Below are positions 16,990 through 25,563 of a stretch of DNA of 56,208 bases, piece by piece. The notes beneath the pieces were generated by a model. The model ran no database searches. It was not told the DNA's origin and saw nothing but the letters and a program-made list of their open reading frames with translations. Every line of letters begins with the position of its first letter. The first letter of the stretch is position 1. The stretch spans positions 1-56,208 of the forward strand of contig JAEWGR010000007.1 in assembly GCA_023388195.1 (NCBI GenBank). The letters run 5' to 3'. Origin of the DNA: Bacillota bacterium (lineage in GTDB: Bacteria > Bacillota > Negativicutes > Sporomusales > Sporomusaceae). Position numbers and translations under genes: made by a program.

Positions 16990-17154
16990 TCACCTCCCTG
17001 TCGGGCATGTGCTTACTATTTACAATATTAAATATACCAGATGGATAATATGTCTAATATTCGCGCTCTCTGTCGCTTTTCCTGCAACCCATTTCGTCGG
17101 TTATTACAGATAAGACAAAGGCCCTACTGGATAGTAGGACCTACAGCCTGATAC

Positions 17155-17952
17155 TTAATAAACCCCTAGTTTCGCAAATATTTTTTGAAAAATGCCGGGT
17201 TTCTTGGCCTGTACCAATGATTTTATCTCAAAGATCTCTACATCCTGGCTGTTGATTACATGTTGAGGATTGGTGATCAGGATCTGGCGGGTTTTTTCCA
17301 CCCCGATTAGGCCTGTCAACTTTTCGCGGGTTGCTGATAAATCAGGGTTACGGTGTCTGGCGCTGTGGGCATCCGACCCGATGCAGTGCACCATATCCCG
17401 GGCCAGTAACAGCTCAGCCATCTGCCGGCTGCGTTCCCCCATCCGCCCCATCAGGCTGGAACCGTTGACCTGTGTCAACACACCCCGTCTGATCCATTCC
17501 ACCAGGATTTCCGGATCTTTCCCCAGCACCGGATGGCGTTCCGGATGCGCCAGCACCGGCGTAATCCCGCGAGCCTGCAAACAAAAAAAGAATTCTTCCG
17601 TAAAACCCGGAATATCAATAGCCGGCAATTCCACCAGCATGTAGCGGCCACTGTTAAGACAATACGGTCCCGGCTCTTTTACCAGCTCCAGAATATCCAG
17701 ATGGATAGCGACCTCACCGCCGGGATAAACAGGCAGATTCAGTCCAAGCTTTTGGCCTTCGGTCTGCAGCAGCCGGCACCCGTCCACAATCTGCTCCCAG
17801 GCCGGCAGCTGGTCGCCCTCAATGACGTGCGGGGTCGCAACAATGGCCTTGGTTCCATTCTGCTGCGCAATCGCCAGCATTTTCAGCGCGGTGTCCAAAT
17901 CCTTGGCCCCATCGTCGATGGCAGGGATAATATGACAATGTATATCCAGCAT
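17155..17952 (-). CDS. CpsB/YwqE-type PHP-domain protein tyrosine phosphatase
   Basis: This family removes phosphate from tyrosine residues of BY-kinases and their targets, and so controls capsule and exopolysaccharide production. The PHP metal motifs are present: HCHIIPAIDDGAKD (H5, H7), VATPHV, LAHPERH and GSDAHSARHR. The 265-residue length is normal. Its likely partner, the BY-kinase with a tyrosine tail at 41780-42466, lies about 24 kb away and not next to it as is usual. It is downstream of the small paralog A gene but separated from it by a strong terminator. Confidence 0.93.
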   Translation of the reverse strand: MLDIHCHIIPAIDDGAKDLDTALKMLAIAQQNGTKAIVATPHVIEGDQLPAWEQIVDGCRLLQTEGQKLGLNLPVYPGGEVAIHLDILELVKEPGPYCLNSGRYMLVELPAIDIPGFTEEFFFCLQARGITPVLAHPERHPVLGKDPEILVEWIRRGVLTQVNGSSLMGRMGERSRQMAELLLARDMVHCIGSDAHSARHRNPDLSATREKLTGLIGVEKTRQILITNPQHVINSQDVEIFEIKSLVQAKKPGIFQKIFAKLGVY

Positions 17953-18035
17953 CTGATAATATGTCTCCTTTTACGTGGGTAACCTTTGCTTTCAGTGTAC
18001 CTTTGTCCCCTGGTTTTGTCAATTATCGTGCCGGT

Positions 18036-18071
18036 AAAAAACAAATCTCCAGGTGCAATAACCTGGAGATT
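18036..18071 (-). terminator. Rho-independent terminator after small paralog A
   Basis: AATCTCCAGGT (18044-18054) pairs perfectly with ACCTGGAGATT (18061-18071) around a 6-base loop. On the minus strand it is followed by TGTTTTTT. It lies just after the stop of paralog A. Confidence 0.9.
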
Positions 18072-18077
18072 CACTCA

Positions 18078-18293
18078 TTAATTATTTATATTATTCTTCA
18101 GGCATTTCTGCGCGAACGAGCAATATTCCTCCATCGTTTCAATCAGGTCCCGGCGCTGTTCGGGTGATAATGCCCCCGGCGGACAACTAGACTGGCCCAA
18201 TACCTCGCGGTATATATCCTGCAGTTGATAGTTGCGATACCCCAGTTTTAACAACTGTTCCTTTAGAAACTCAATCCGTTCCAGTTCTGTCAC
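18078..18293 (-). CDS. Small helical protein, paralog A of a three-member family
   Basis: This is a 71-residue protein beginning TELERIEFLKEQLLKLGY. It shares a pattern with two other small proteins in this window (B at 44943-45146, C at 46111-46440): an Lxx-L-L-xx-LGY segment, an aromatic-x-I/L helix ending in G, a variable loop, then LSPEQ-like and EEY-xx-A-xKC helices. I do not recognise the family. It has no membrane segment and looks like two helices joined by a loop. A GTG at 18293 with an AAGGTGG site is preferred; the frame is open to a GTG at 18305. It has its own promoter and terminator, so it is monocistronic. It sits between spoVR and the PHP phosphatase. Confidence 0.8.
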   Translation of the reverse strand: MTELERIEFLKEQLLKLGYRNYQLQDIYREVLGQSSCPPGALSPEQRRDLIETMEEYCSFAQKCLKNNINN

Positions 18294-18380
18294 CCCTACC
18301 CCCACCTTAAACTTTACAATTAATATAATATAGTCCTAATAATATTGATTCAATAGTCCTATTGACTTTTATCTATATTT

Positions 18381-18409
18381 ATTATATACAAATAAACTGA
18401 CAATAACAA
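18381..18409 (-). promoter_or_regulatory. SigA-type promoter of paralog A
   Basis: On the minus strand TTGTTA, 17 bases, then TATAAT (18381-18386). About 55 bases further upstream lies TTGTCGAT (18439-18446), one base from a Spo0A box. Downstream of the promoter are a palindrome CAATAGGACTATTG and a related TTAGGACTAT copy. Confidence 0.7.
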
Positions 18410-18495
18410 TTAAAAGTTTTCAAAGATTTAATACAAATATCGACAATTTCCTCATCTTCCCGAAATCTGGCGTTACTTCTTCCTCCGCAATAGAG

Positions 18496-18528
18496 TAACC
18501 CTACCCCTTAGTAACCAGGGTAGGGTTA
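18496..18528. terminator. Perfect 11-base-pair hairpin after spoVR
   Basis: TAACCCTACCC (18496-18506) pairs with GGGTAGGGTTA (18518-18528). It lies about 30 bases past the spoVR stop. There is no T run on the minus strand, so termination may be weak. Confidence 0.55.
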
Positions 18529-18556
18529 TCGCTTAAAATATATTGGACTATCCGCC

Positions 18557-19849
18557 CTAAACAATGATTACCTCTTGCAACCGGTTGCAGCAGATTAGCT
18601 TCTCTTTCCCCGCCAGTCTGGTTCGAAGCTTGACCCCGTCCCCCCACAAGGCTGTCACTTGTTTAAGTGTTTCTTTGGCATAACCCAGCTCCAGTTCCCG
18701 TCCGTCATAATCATGGGCCAGAATCAACTCTCCTTTTTCGACAGCCACCGGGGTAATGGCCGGGATTGAGCCCATGCCAACCGAGTTGGCCAATTGATCC
18801 CGTATCAGCTGCCAGCCGGCCTCATCCGCCACTTCGGCCACAACCATATTATCCCCTTCCACTGCATAAGCAAACAGGTTCAACTCCCGGCACAGCTCTT
18901 CATTCAGGTAGCGGCGCAGGAAAGACTGATCCCGCTCACCGGCACGAATCTCCTTTATCGTCTCCCGCCCCAGTGACCGGTCCAGATATTCAAACAGTTT
19001 GAAGCCGACAAAATAGGGATTGAGCTGTTGTGGATGGGGCCTGATTACAAGGTTGTGCCGCTGCAGGAACTCCAAATGCAGCCCCTGAGGCAGTGCCAGC
19101 TGCTGCAGAATCCGGTAATGCCAGTAGCTGGCCCAGCCTTCATTCATGATTTTGGTCTCCATCTGCGGCACGAAATACAGGCTCTCCTCATGGACGATGG
19201 TCACCAGATCCTGTTCCCAGTCCTGCAACCGGCCTTTGGCGGCCAAAAACGCCAGCAAATCGTTCTGCACCCGCGCCGGTACAGTCTCGGTCCGCTCTCC
19301 GGCCAGCGCCTGACGGGAATCGGCCTTGGCCAGACCGGTACGGCTGACCTGGAACCGCAAGGCATGGGCCGCGTCCAGAATACGCTCTACCTTGTCCGGG
19401 CCGATGCCAGGGTCCCGGATATAGGCCCTCACCCTGTCGGCATGAGCCTTGAAGGTCTCCAGTGTCAGTTCCGCCCGGGTGTCCCGTTGAAACAGACGGT
19501 TATTCTTAAAGAAATCGTTATGCCCATAGACATGAGCCATTGTCAAAATCTGCAGCAGGAGGGTGTTGTCCCGCATCAGATACGCCAGGCAGGGATCAGA
19601 GTTGATCACCATCTCGTACGGCAGTCCGCTCAGGTTATACTGATAAAAGGTCTTTTGCCGCTCATAGGCTTTGCCGAAACTCCAGTGCGGGTAATGGGAC
19701 GGCATGCCGGTATAGGCTTCATAACACAGCATATCTTCGGCGCTGCACAGCTCAAACTGCTGCTCGTAGCAATCCAGGCCAAACTCTGCGGCCAGGTGTT
19801 CAATCCGGTCATTCCAGGCCGCCAGTTCAGCCAGCGTATAATCAGTCAT
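18557..19849 (-). CDS. spoVR: SpoVR family protein
   Basis: SpoVR proteins take part in spore cortex formation in Bacillus; the family is also found in non-sporulators next to prkA and yhbH homologs. The characteristic segments MPSHYPHWSFGKAYE, INSDPCLAYLMRDN and MAHVYGHNDFFKNN are all present in the first half, and NEGWASYWHYRI follows near residue 245. The ATG at 19849 with a GGGAGGAC site gives 430 residues. It overlaps the end of yhbH by 8 bases (ATGACTGA), so the two are translationally coupled. The biochemical activity of the family is not firmly known. Confidence 0.95.
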   Translation of the reverse strand: MTDYTLAELAAWNDRIEHLAAEFGLDCYEQQFELCSAEDMLCYEAYTGMPSHYPHWSFGKAYERQKTFYQYNLSGLPYEMVINSDPCLAYLMRDNTLLLQILTMAHVYGHNDFFKNNRLFQRDTRAELTLETFKAHADRVRAYIRDPGIGPDKVERILDAAHALRFQVSRTGLAKADSRQALAGERTETVPARVQNDLLAFLAAKGRLQDWEQDLVTIVHEESLYFVPQMETKIMNEGWASYWHYRILQQLALPQGLHLEFLQRHNLVIRPHPQQLNPYFVGFKLFEYLDRSLGRETIKEIRAGERDQSFLRRYLNEELCRELNLFAYAVEGDNMVVAEVADEAGWQLIRDQLANSVGMGSIPAITPVAVEKGELILAHDYDGRELELGYAKETLKQVTALWGDGVKLRTRLAGKEKLICCNRLQEVIIV

Positions 19850-21029
19850 CGTCCTCCCTCCCTGCACTATCCTTGTCCAGAATCTGTTTAAATACAGGCC
19901 AGACATCATCCTTATCGGTCATTCTGGCTGCGATAAAGTTATCAGCCTGAACCTTGTCGTCAAATTCCCGTTTGACAGTGCTGATCCAGTGTTTAACCCC
20001 CACCTCGACATAACCGAACAGATTACCAATGGCACATAGCTGCCTGGCCAGTTCCACAGCCCGGGGGTTATCCTCCTGCCAGTTGTCGCCGTCAGAGCAG
20101 TGGAAGGCATAAATATTCCACAAGCCCGGGTTATAGCGCTGTTCAATAACCGCCAGCGCTTTGGCATAGCCGCTGCTGATATAGGTGCCGCCGGACTCGC
20201 CCCGGTGAAAAAAATCATTTTCACTAACCTCTTTCGCCTCCGTGGTATGCGCAATAAAACATACCTCCACCTGCTCATACTTATAGCGGACAAACTGATA
20301 CAATAAGAAGAAAAAACTACGGGCCAGATATTTGCGGGTCTGGTCCATGGAGCCGGAGGTATCCATGATGCAGATAACCACCGCGTTGGATTGGCGGTCA
20401 AGATCCGGTTTTACCCGGAAATAGCGCAGGTCATCTTCCCGGAAGGGAACCCGGCCGGCCCGGCTGTCCCCGTCGGCAGCCAGCCCCGCCCCGCCGCTCA
20501 AGGCAGTCTGCTGGCGCTTCAGCTTCTCAATAACCGAACGTTTCTTGGCCAGCCGCGGCGGAATGCCTTTACGCTGAAAGCCTGACCGTTTAGCATTGCG
20601 CTCTGTTTCGATCTGGGAAAACTTCTTTCGTTCCAGATCAGGCAGGTTCAGGTCTTCGAAGAGATACTGCACCAGTTCGTCCAGGGTAATCTCGGTTTCA
20701 TAGATATCCTCGCCCGGCTCGTTGCCGGCCTGGCCGTCGCCCTGGCCAGGGCCGGGCTGTCCGGTTTTGCCGATGACCTGGCCCCGCTGCTCGTTACCGC
20801 TGCCGGAGCCTGTGCCACCATTATTGTTGCCATAGACAAACCGGTATTCCCGGATTCCTTTAATAGGGATTTTAATTTTTTTGTCTTTACTCTGACCAAT
20901 AATGCTTTCCTCGGCGACGATGCCACCAACATTCTTTTTGATGGCATCCTCGACCAACTGCCGGTGCCGCTTGCGGTCCCACTGGGAACGGTCGGTTCCG
21001 CCTGCACCGGCATCTTTAAAAATCGCCAC
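19842..21029 (-). CDS. yhbH: YhbH/YeaH family protein (DUF444, VWA-like)
   Basis: This is the partner of PrkA and SpoVR in sporulation and stress operons. The N-terminus (SQWDRKRHRQLVEDAIKKN) is typical. A Gly/Gln/Pro-rich linker spans about residues 88-115. A von Willebrand A-like domain follows with the metal-site motif IMDTSGSMD and, later, the helix segment with HCSDGDNW. The 395-residue length is normal. It starts 33 bases after the prkA stop and overlaps spoVR. Its molecular role is unknown. Confidence 0.94.
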   Translation of the reverse strand: MAIFKDAGAGGTDRSQWDRKRHRQLVEDAIKKNVGGIVAEESIIGQSKDKKIKIPIKGIREYRFVYGNNNGGTGSGSGNEQRGQVIGKTGQPGPGQGDGQAGNEPGEDIYETEITLDELVQYLFEDLNLPDLERKKFSQIETERNAKRSGFQRKGIPPRLAKKRSVIEKLKRQQTALSGGAGLAADGDSRAGRVPFREDDLRYFRVKPDLDRQSNAVVICIMDTSGSMDQTRKYLARSFFFLLYQFVRYKYEQVEVCFIAHTTEAKEVSENDFFHRGESGGTYISSGYAKALAVIEQRYNPGLWNIYAFHCSDGDNWQEDNPRAVELARQLCAIGNLFGYVEVGVKHWISTVKREFDDKVQADNFIAARMTDKDDVWPVFKQILDKDSAGREDDD

Positions 21030-21062
21030 AGCTATCCCCGCCTTCCGTTTATTTTACCGGCG

Positions 21063-22991
21063 TCAGTCCCGCCAGAGGTTGTTGGCCGCATATTTTAAGA
21101 TGACATTGCAGCAATGATCGCAATAGCCGTTCCGGTTCATCTCCGCCACCATCGCATCATACTTGCCGTCCTGCTCCTTGTCCCGCACCCGGGCTTTAGT
21201 TACAACCCGCGACAACTCGCGAACCGAGGCAGTCAGCTTTTTCTCGATGGCCTCCTTGAGCGGCTCATAGCTCCGGTAATCGATCGTGCCCTTGTTGCGC
21301 AGCAGGGAAAACATATAGGAGGTTACGTCCTGCCTGAACCCCAGGGCGGCCGTGCCGGTAATGCCAATCTGCTCTTCAATTGACTGCAGGAAAGCCACAT
21401 CCGGTTCCAGATCCTCGCCGGTATTGGGATCTTTTAGTTTGGTGGCATTCACAAAGGCTTCCGAATGATCCAGATAGTTGTTAAACAGGCTTTCCGCCTG
21501 TTCCTGGTAGCCATGAATAAAGGCCCTGGTCACCTCTTTCTCCAGCAGTTTGTTGTACTCTTTTTTAATCGTATCCTGCAGCAAACCCAGATACCGTTTC
21601 TTCTCATCCTCGGCAATGACCATATCCTTGACCGCCTTAACCAGGGTATCAAGCACCGCCAGCGGGTTGATGCAGTTATGCTCTGATTCGGACAGGGCCG
21701 TATCAATGGCTTTCATGATAAAGCGGGTCGAAATACCGCTCATGCCTTCCCGCTGCGCCTCTTCCCGCAGTTCCATAATATCGACCTTGCGGGTTGAACC
21801 TTTTTCGACAATCTCTTCCCCGTTGTAGATGCGGAGTTTGGTGAGGGGTTCCACTTTGCCGGTCGGGGCCAGACGGGTCATAATGGCAAACATGGAGGCC
21901 ACCTCAATGGTATGGGGGGCAATGTGGGCGTCAAAGGCACTGTTGCCGAGCATTTTGCGATAGATCTTAACCTCCTCGTCCAGTTCCAGGCAATAAGGAA
22001 CCTCCACCTTGACAATGCGGTCCAGAATGGCCTCATTGGTATGGTCGGATTTGAATTTGTTCCACTCCGCCTCATTGGAATGGGCAAGAATAATGCCGTC
22101 AAAATAGATCATAGAGCCCTTGCCGGGAGAAGGGATCGATTTTTCCTGGGTTGCCGTGATCATCGTATGCAGATACTCCACATCGTTCTTAAAAACCTCG
22201 ATAAACTCTACAATGCCCCGGTTGCCTACATTGAAGGCTCCGTTCAGGGCCAGCACCCGCGGATCATCCTCGGCGTACATATCCATTTTGGAAATATCAA
22301 CAGAGCCGGACAGGACCGAGGTATCCTGATTATTCGGGTCAACCGGCGGCACAACACCCACACCTTTCCGGGACCGGACCGAAAACTCGGACACCGCTAC
22401 CGGCATCTGTTCAAAGGCTCCGTTATACTCGTTTTTGAGCCGGTAACGGCAAACCGGACACAGATCACCCTCAATCTTAACTCCCAGTACCTTCTCAAAT
22501 TCAGGCCGCAGGTGTTTGGGGATGAGGTGCAGCGGCTCTTCCCGCATCGGGCAGTCTTTAATCACATACACCGGCGGGCTCATCTCCAGCGCTTTTTTCA
22601 GCGCCTCCATCAGTGATGACTTGCCGGCTCCCACCGGCCCTACCAGATACAATACCTGCCGCGCTTCCTCGCCTTTCATAGCTGCCGAATGGAAGTAGCG
22701 CATAATCTTCATAATGCTTTTATCAATACCGTAGAAGTCATTGGCAAAAAACTTGTAACGGCGTAAGGTTTCATTACCGTATATCCGTTTGAGGCGGGGG
22801 TTTTCCTCTGTTTTAACAATCTCCACGCCCGGAGCGGCCAGCAGTTCCTGCATACGCTGATGAGCCAGCATGGCGACTTTCGGGTTTTCCTTTACGATCG
22901 CAAGATAATCCAGCAGTGTCCCGGAAAAATGCTGATGCTTCCTGTTCTCACGGTCTGTTTGAATCAGACCGGCAAAATCAAAATTACCCAT
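21063..22991 (-). CDS. prkA: PrkA family AAA+ protein
   Basis: PrkA was first described as a serine kinase and is also reported as an AAA+ protease-like protein; it promotes sporulation in Bacillus and the E. coli homolog YeaG acts in stress adaptation. The AAA module has Walker A VGPVGAGKSSL near residue 118 and a later LAHSNEAEWNKF segment. The C-terminal kinase-like region is also present. The protein ends with a Cys-rich tail (GYCDHCCN) that could bind metal. The ATG at 22991 with an AAGGAGG site gives 641 residues; the upstream in-frame codons are not needed. It is the first gene of the prkA-yhbH-spoVR operon. Confidence 0.95.
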   Translation of the reverse strand: MGNFDFAGLIQTDRENRKHQHFSGTLLDYLAIVKENPKVAMLAHQRMQELLAAPGVEIVKTEENPRLKRIYGNETLRRYKFFANDFYGIDKSIMKIMRYFHSAAMKGEEARQVLYLVGPVGAGKSSLMEALKKALEMSPPVYVIKDCPMREEPLHLIPKHLRPEFEKVLGVKIEGDLCPVCRYRLKNEYNGAFEQMPVAVSEFSVRSRKGVGVVPPVDPNNQDTSVLSGSVDISKMDMYAEDDPRVLALNGAFNVGNRGIVEFIEVFKNDVEYLHTMITATQEKSIPSPGKGSMIYFDGIILAHSNEAEWNKFKSDHTNEAILDRIVKVEVPYCLELDEEVKIYRKMLGNSAFDAHIAPHTIEVASMFAIMTRLAPTGKVEPLTKLRIYNGEEIVEKGSTRKVDIMELREEAQREGMSGISTRFIMKAIDTALSESEHNCINPLAVLDTLVKAVKDMVIAEDEKKRYLGLLQDTIKKEYNKLLEKEVTRAFIHGYQEQAESLFNNYLDHSEAFVNATKLKDPNTGEDLEPDVAFLQSIEEQIGITGTAALGFRQDVTSYMFSLLRNKGTIDYRSYEPLKEAIEKKLTASVRELSRVVTKARVRDKEQDGKYDAMVAEMNRNGYCDHCCNVILKYAANNLWRD

Positions 22992-23124
22992 ACCTGGCCT
23001 CCTTAACGTATTATTCTGCCACCGGCTGGTAATACAGGGCAAAGCCGGCATTGCCCACTGTTAACCAATACTCATCACCACTACATAATGCCATCACCCT
23101 GTATACCATCACCCTCTCACAAAC

Positions 23125-23136
23125 GGACATTTGTCC
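23125..23136. promoter_or_regulatory. Operator-like inverted repeat just downstream of the prkA promoter
   Basis: GGACA-TT-TGTCC, flanked by ACAAA and TTTGT that extend the symmetry imperfectly. It overlaps the expected start of transcription, where a repressor would act. Confidence 0.5.
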
Positions 23137-23148
23137 TTATTTGTTATC

Positions 23149-23177
23149 AGTATATCAAAATTATGTAAACTTGTCTA
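23149..23177 (-). promoter_or_regulatory. SigA-type promoter of prkA-yhbH-spoVR
   Basis: On the minus strand TAGACA (23172-23177), 17 bases, TATACT (23149-23154). The spacing is ideal and each hexamer is one base from consensus. It gives a leader of about 150 bases. Confidence 0.7.
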
Positions 23178-23402
23178 AAGGATGTTTGTGGCAAAAAATG
23201 AAGCCTAAAGCCCTGGCCGGGCTCCTGGCTCCGTATCCCCTATGATTAAGTATGATTAAAATAAAACAGTCCAAATTTCAACGTTCAGTGTCATAACGAC
23301 ACTTTTTAGTCTGTGCAAATCCCTCAAAAGATAGTTTCAGACCACCTGCGTTTACATGCGTGTAGCCGGCTTTAGGCATGACAGGCCTAACAGTGCTCCA
23401 GG

Positions 23403-23771
23403 CTACATAGCCCGCTTTAAAGCCAAAATCTCCGCTTCCTGCCGGGTGGTACGAATTGCCAGCACATCAAGCACATCGGCATGATGAGCTTGTGTCAGTT
23501 CAATTTTATCCGCCTTATCACCAAGTACATTGATCATCTGGACGATATCGGCAAAACCTTGTTCCATCTTGCCCTCCAGGGTTACGATATCCTGTTTCAG
23601 CACGGCAACATCCTGCTGAAGACCGGCGACATCCTGCTTAAGACCAGTGACATCCGTTTTAAGCCCAGTGACATCCTGACGCAGTTCCTCGGTCACGGCA
23701 TTATTGTGACCAACCATGGTAATCAGCTGCGCCATCATTTGTTCCAACCGGTTAAAACGCTCTTCGCTCAT
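23403..23771 (-). CDS. Coiled-coil protein with five heptad repeats
   Basis: This is a 122-residue protein with no recognised domain. Residues 32-66 are five tandem seven-residue units (QDVTGLK, TDVTGLK, QDVAGLQ, QDVAVLK, QDIVTLE), a textbook coiled coil, encoded by 21-base tandem repeats. The flanking regions are also helical. A GGAGGTTAAGG site precedes the ATG. Proteins of this build are common in Firmicutes and are generally annotated as hypothetical. It lies downstream of the VanZ-like gene with a 90-base gap. Confidence 0.8.
   Translation of the reverse strand: MSEERFNRLEQMMAQLITMVGHNNAVTEELRQDVTGLKTDVTGLKQDVAGLQQDVAVLKQDIVTLEGKMEQGFADIVQMINVLGDKADKIELTQAHHADVLDVLAIRTTRQEAEILALKRAM
23574..23678 (-). 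repeat. Tandem 21-base repeat, five units
   Basis: Five units encode QDVTGLK-like heptads in the coiled-coil protein. Such repeats can gain or lose units by slippage without breaking the frame. Confidence 0.8.
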
Positions 23772-23860
23772 TCCTTAACCTCCTCGCAAATTTCATTTAG
23801 ATTCTGCTTGCAACTACCGTCGCTGCTTCCAGTATAGCATTGAGGCATGTAAAAGGACAA

Positions 23861-24328
23861 CTACGGTTTACAGCCTTTTACTGCGTCCACAACCCTAGAA
23901 AAAAGGATGCCTGTGAGTGCACCCCCGCTGTCGATTACCACGTCCCGCAGCTCACCGCTGCGACCCGGCACATAGACCTGATGCAGCTCATCCAGGACAG
24001 CGAAAGCGACGCAAAAAAACATAGCGGCAGCCACCAGCCACGTCTTTTTCCGGCTGCGGCTAGGGGAACGAAAGGCCTGATAGGCCAGGCAGCCCAGGAC
24101 AAAATAGTTAAAGCCATGGGCCATTTTTCGCACCAGCCCGTGCAGGTTCTGCAGCAGCAGGTGCTGTTCTTTCGCGCTCAGCGTACCAGGCAGCAGGGTT
24201 GTCAGCATATCCACCAGAACCTGTACCACCATGCCACTCATACCCTTTGACTCAATGGCTGGCTGCGCGGAAAACCAAATAATCAGCAGCATCCAGCCAC
24301 AGAGAAACAACCATACCGATATTTTCAT
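23861..24328 (-). CDS. VanZ-like membrane protein
   Basis: This is a 155-residue integral membrane protein of the VanZ-like family, named for a teicoplanin resistance accessory protein; the wider family has no assigned reaction. Hydrophobic segments lie at about residues 4-22, 75-87, 98-112 and 132-146. The family signatures RKMAHGFNYFVLG and FAVLDELHQVYVPGRSG are clear. A GGAG site lies 11 bases before the ATG, just past the ferredoxin stop codon, so the two are likely co-transcribed. VanZ-like genes often lie in cell-envelope loci, as here. Confidence 0.93.
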   Translation of the reverse strand: MKISVWLFLCGWMLLIIWFSAQPAIESKGMSGMVVQVLVDMLTTLLPGTLSAKEQHLLLQNLHGLVRKMAHGFNYFVLGCLAYQAFRSPSRSRKKTWLVAAAMFFCVAFAVLDELHQVYVPGRSGELRDVVIDSGGALTGILFSRVVDAVKGCKP

Positions 24329-24345
24329 TACTATGTATCTCCAGG

Positions 24346-24516
24346 TTATTTTGTCCTTATCGCGTATTCAGGACAAACGTGCAGACATTCTCCGCATTCG
24401 GTGCATAAATCCCGGTCGATGTACGCCTTATTATCATTTTCGTAACTTATCGCATCAACCGGGCACACCTGGATACATTTGCTGCAGGTTCGGCAAAGAT
24501 ACTTTAATACTTTCAT
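24346..24516 (-). CDS. Small 2[4Fe-4S] ferredoxin
   Basis: This 56-residue gene is too short for many gene callers. Translation of the minus strand from ATG 24516 gives two complete cluster motifs: CRTCSKCIQVCP (C8, C11, C14, C18) and CTECGECLHVCP (C38, C41, C44, C48). These are the hallmark of clostridial-type ferredoxins, small cytoplasmic electron carriers of anaerobes. A GGGAAGG stretch lies about 13 bases upstream, somewhat far for a ribosome site. It lies between galE (25 bases upstream) and the VanZ-like gene (17 bases downstream), an odd place for a redox carrier. Confidence 0.92.
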   Translation of the reverse strand: MKVLKYLCRTCSKCIQVCPVDAISYENDNKAYIDRDLCTECGECLHVCPEYAIRTK

Positions 24517-24540
24517 TTTATATAATTTTCCTTCCCATAG

Positions 24541-25563
24541 CTACTTATCCTCGTCGCCATAGCCCTGGGGATTGTTGAGCTGCCAATGCCAGGAATCCCG
24601 GCACATATCCTCAATATTTTTTTCCGCAGACCAGCCCAATTCCGCCCTGGCTTTGGCCGTATCGGCATAGCATACGGCAATGTCACCGGCCCGCCGGCCT
24701 GTAATCACATAGGGGATTTGCCGCCCGGTGGCGTTCTGGAAGGCCGTAACCAGGTCCAGGACACTGTACCCCACGCCTGTCCCCAGGTTATAGGCGGTTA
24801 CACCGGGACTGACCAGAACCTGCTCCAGGGCCTTTAAATGGCCTTTGGCCAGATCCACGACATGAATATAATCCCTGACACCGGTACCGTCAGGGGTATT
24901 ATAGTCATTGCCAAAAATACTAAGCTGCTCCCGTTTGCCAATCGCCACCTGGGTAATATACGGCATCAGATTATTGGGGATGTCATTGGGATCTTCCCCA
25001 ATTTTTCCGCTCGCATGGGCCCCAATCGGGTTAAAATACCGGAGTAAACTAATGCCCCAGGTTTGGTCCGCCACATGGAGATCACTCAGGATATCCTCAA
25101 TCATCAGCTTGGTGCGCCCATAGGGGTTGGTAGCACTGCGGGCAAAGTCCTCGCACAGCGGCACCTTCTCCGGTATGCCATACACCGTTGCCGATGAACT
25201 GAATACCAGCTTTTTGACCTGATATTGCTGCATAAGCTCGCACAGCACCAAAGTACCGGTAATATTGTTGTGGTAATAGGCAAGAGGCTGGGCCACCGAT
25301 TCACCCACTGCTTTAAGACCGGCAAAATGAATAACCGCCTCGATGCGGTTCTCCCTAAAGACTTTGTCCAGGTTGTCCCGGTCACGGATATCCACCTGAT
25401 AAAACCCAGGCCGTTTACCGGTGATCGCTTCAATGCGCTGCAGCACTGCCGCTTTGCTGTTGCTGAGATTATCTACAATAATTACATCATAGCCGGCCTG
25501 CAGCAGTTCCACACAGGTGTGGCTGCCGATATAGCCGGTACCGCCGGTTACTAAGATAGTCAT
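24541..25563 (-). CDS. galE: UDP-glucose 4-epimerase
   Basis: GalE interconverts UDP-glucose and UDP-galactose using bound NAD. The short-chain dehydrogenase fold shows the NAD motif GGTGYIGSHT at residues 7-16, SSSATVYG before the catalytic region and YGRTK with the catalytic Tyr-Lys near residue 148. The 340-residue length is typical, and the wording (VIHFAGLKAVGES, LRYFNPIGAH) is that of true GalE. It begins with an AGGAGAGG site. It sits at the downstream end of the polysaccharide locus, supplying galactose units. Confidence 0.96.
   Translation of the reverse strand: MTILVTGGTGYIGSHTCVELLQAGYDVIIVDNLSNSKAAVLQRIEAITGKRPGFYQVDIRDRDNLDKVFRENRIEAVIHFAGLKAVGESVAQPLAYYHNNITGTLVLCELMQQYQVKKLVFSSSATVYGIPEKVPLCEDFARSATNPYGRTKLMIEDILSDLHVADQTWGISLLRYFNPIGAHASGKIGEDPNDIPNNLMPYITQVAIGKREQLSIFGNDYNTPDGTGVRDYIHVVDLAKGHLKALEQVLVSPGVTAYNLGTGVGYSVLDLVTAFQNATGRQIPYVITGRRAGDIAVCYADTAKARAELGWSAEKNIEDMCRDSWHWQLNNPQGYGDEDK

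Larger units (their letters stand above)
22992..23402. other. Gap holding the prkA promoter region; no gene seen
   Basis: No supported gene lies here. It contains the prkA promoter, an operator-like repeat, a direct repeat in the leader (AGGGTGATGG on the minus strand, twice, at 23091-23100 and 23106-23115), and AGTGTC/GACACT, a plus-strand hairpin near 23.3 kb followed by a T run. Confidence 0.6.

Noticed and set aside
23051..23245. 64-codon plus-strand frame upstream of prkA
   Set aside because: It overlaps the prkA promoter and has no protein-like pattern or ribosome site.
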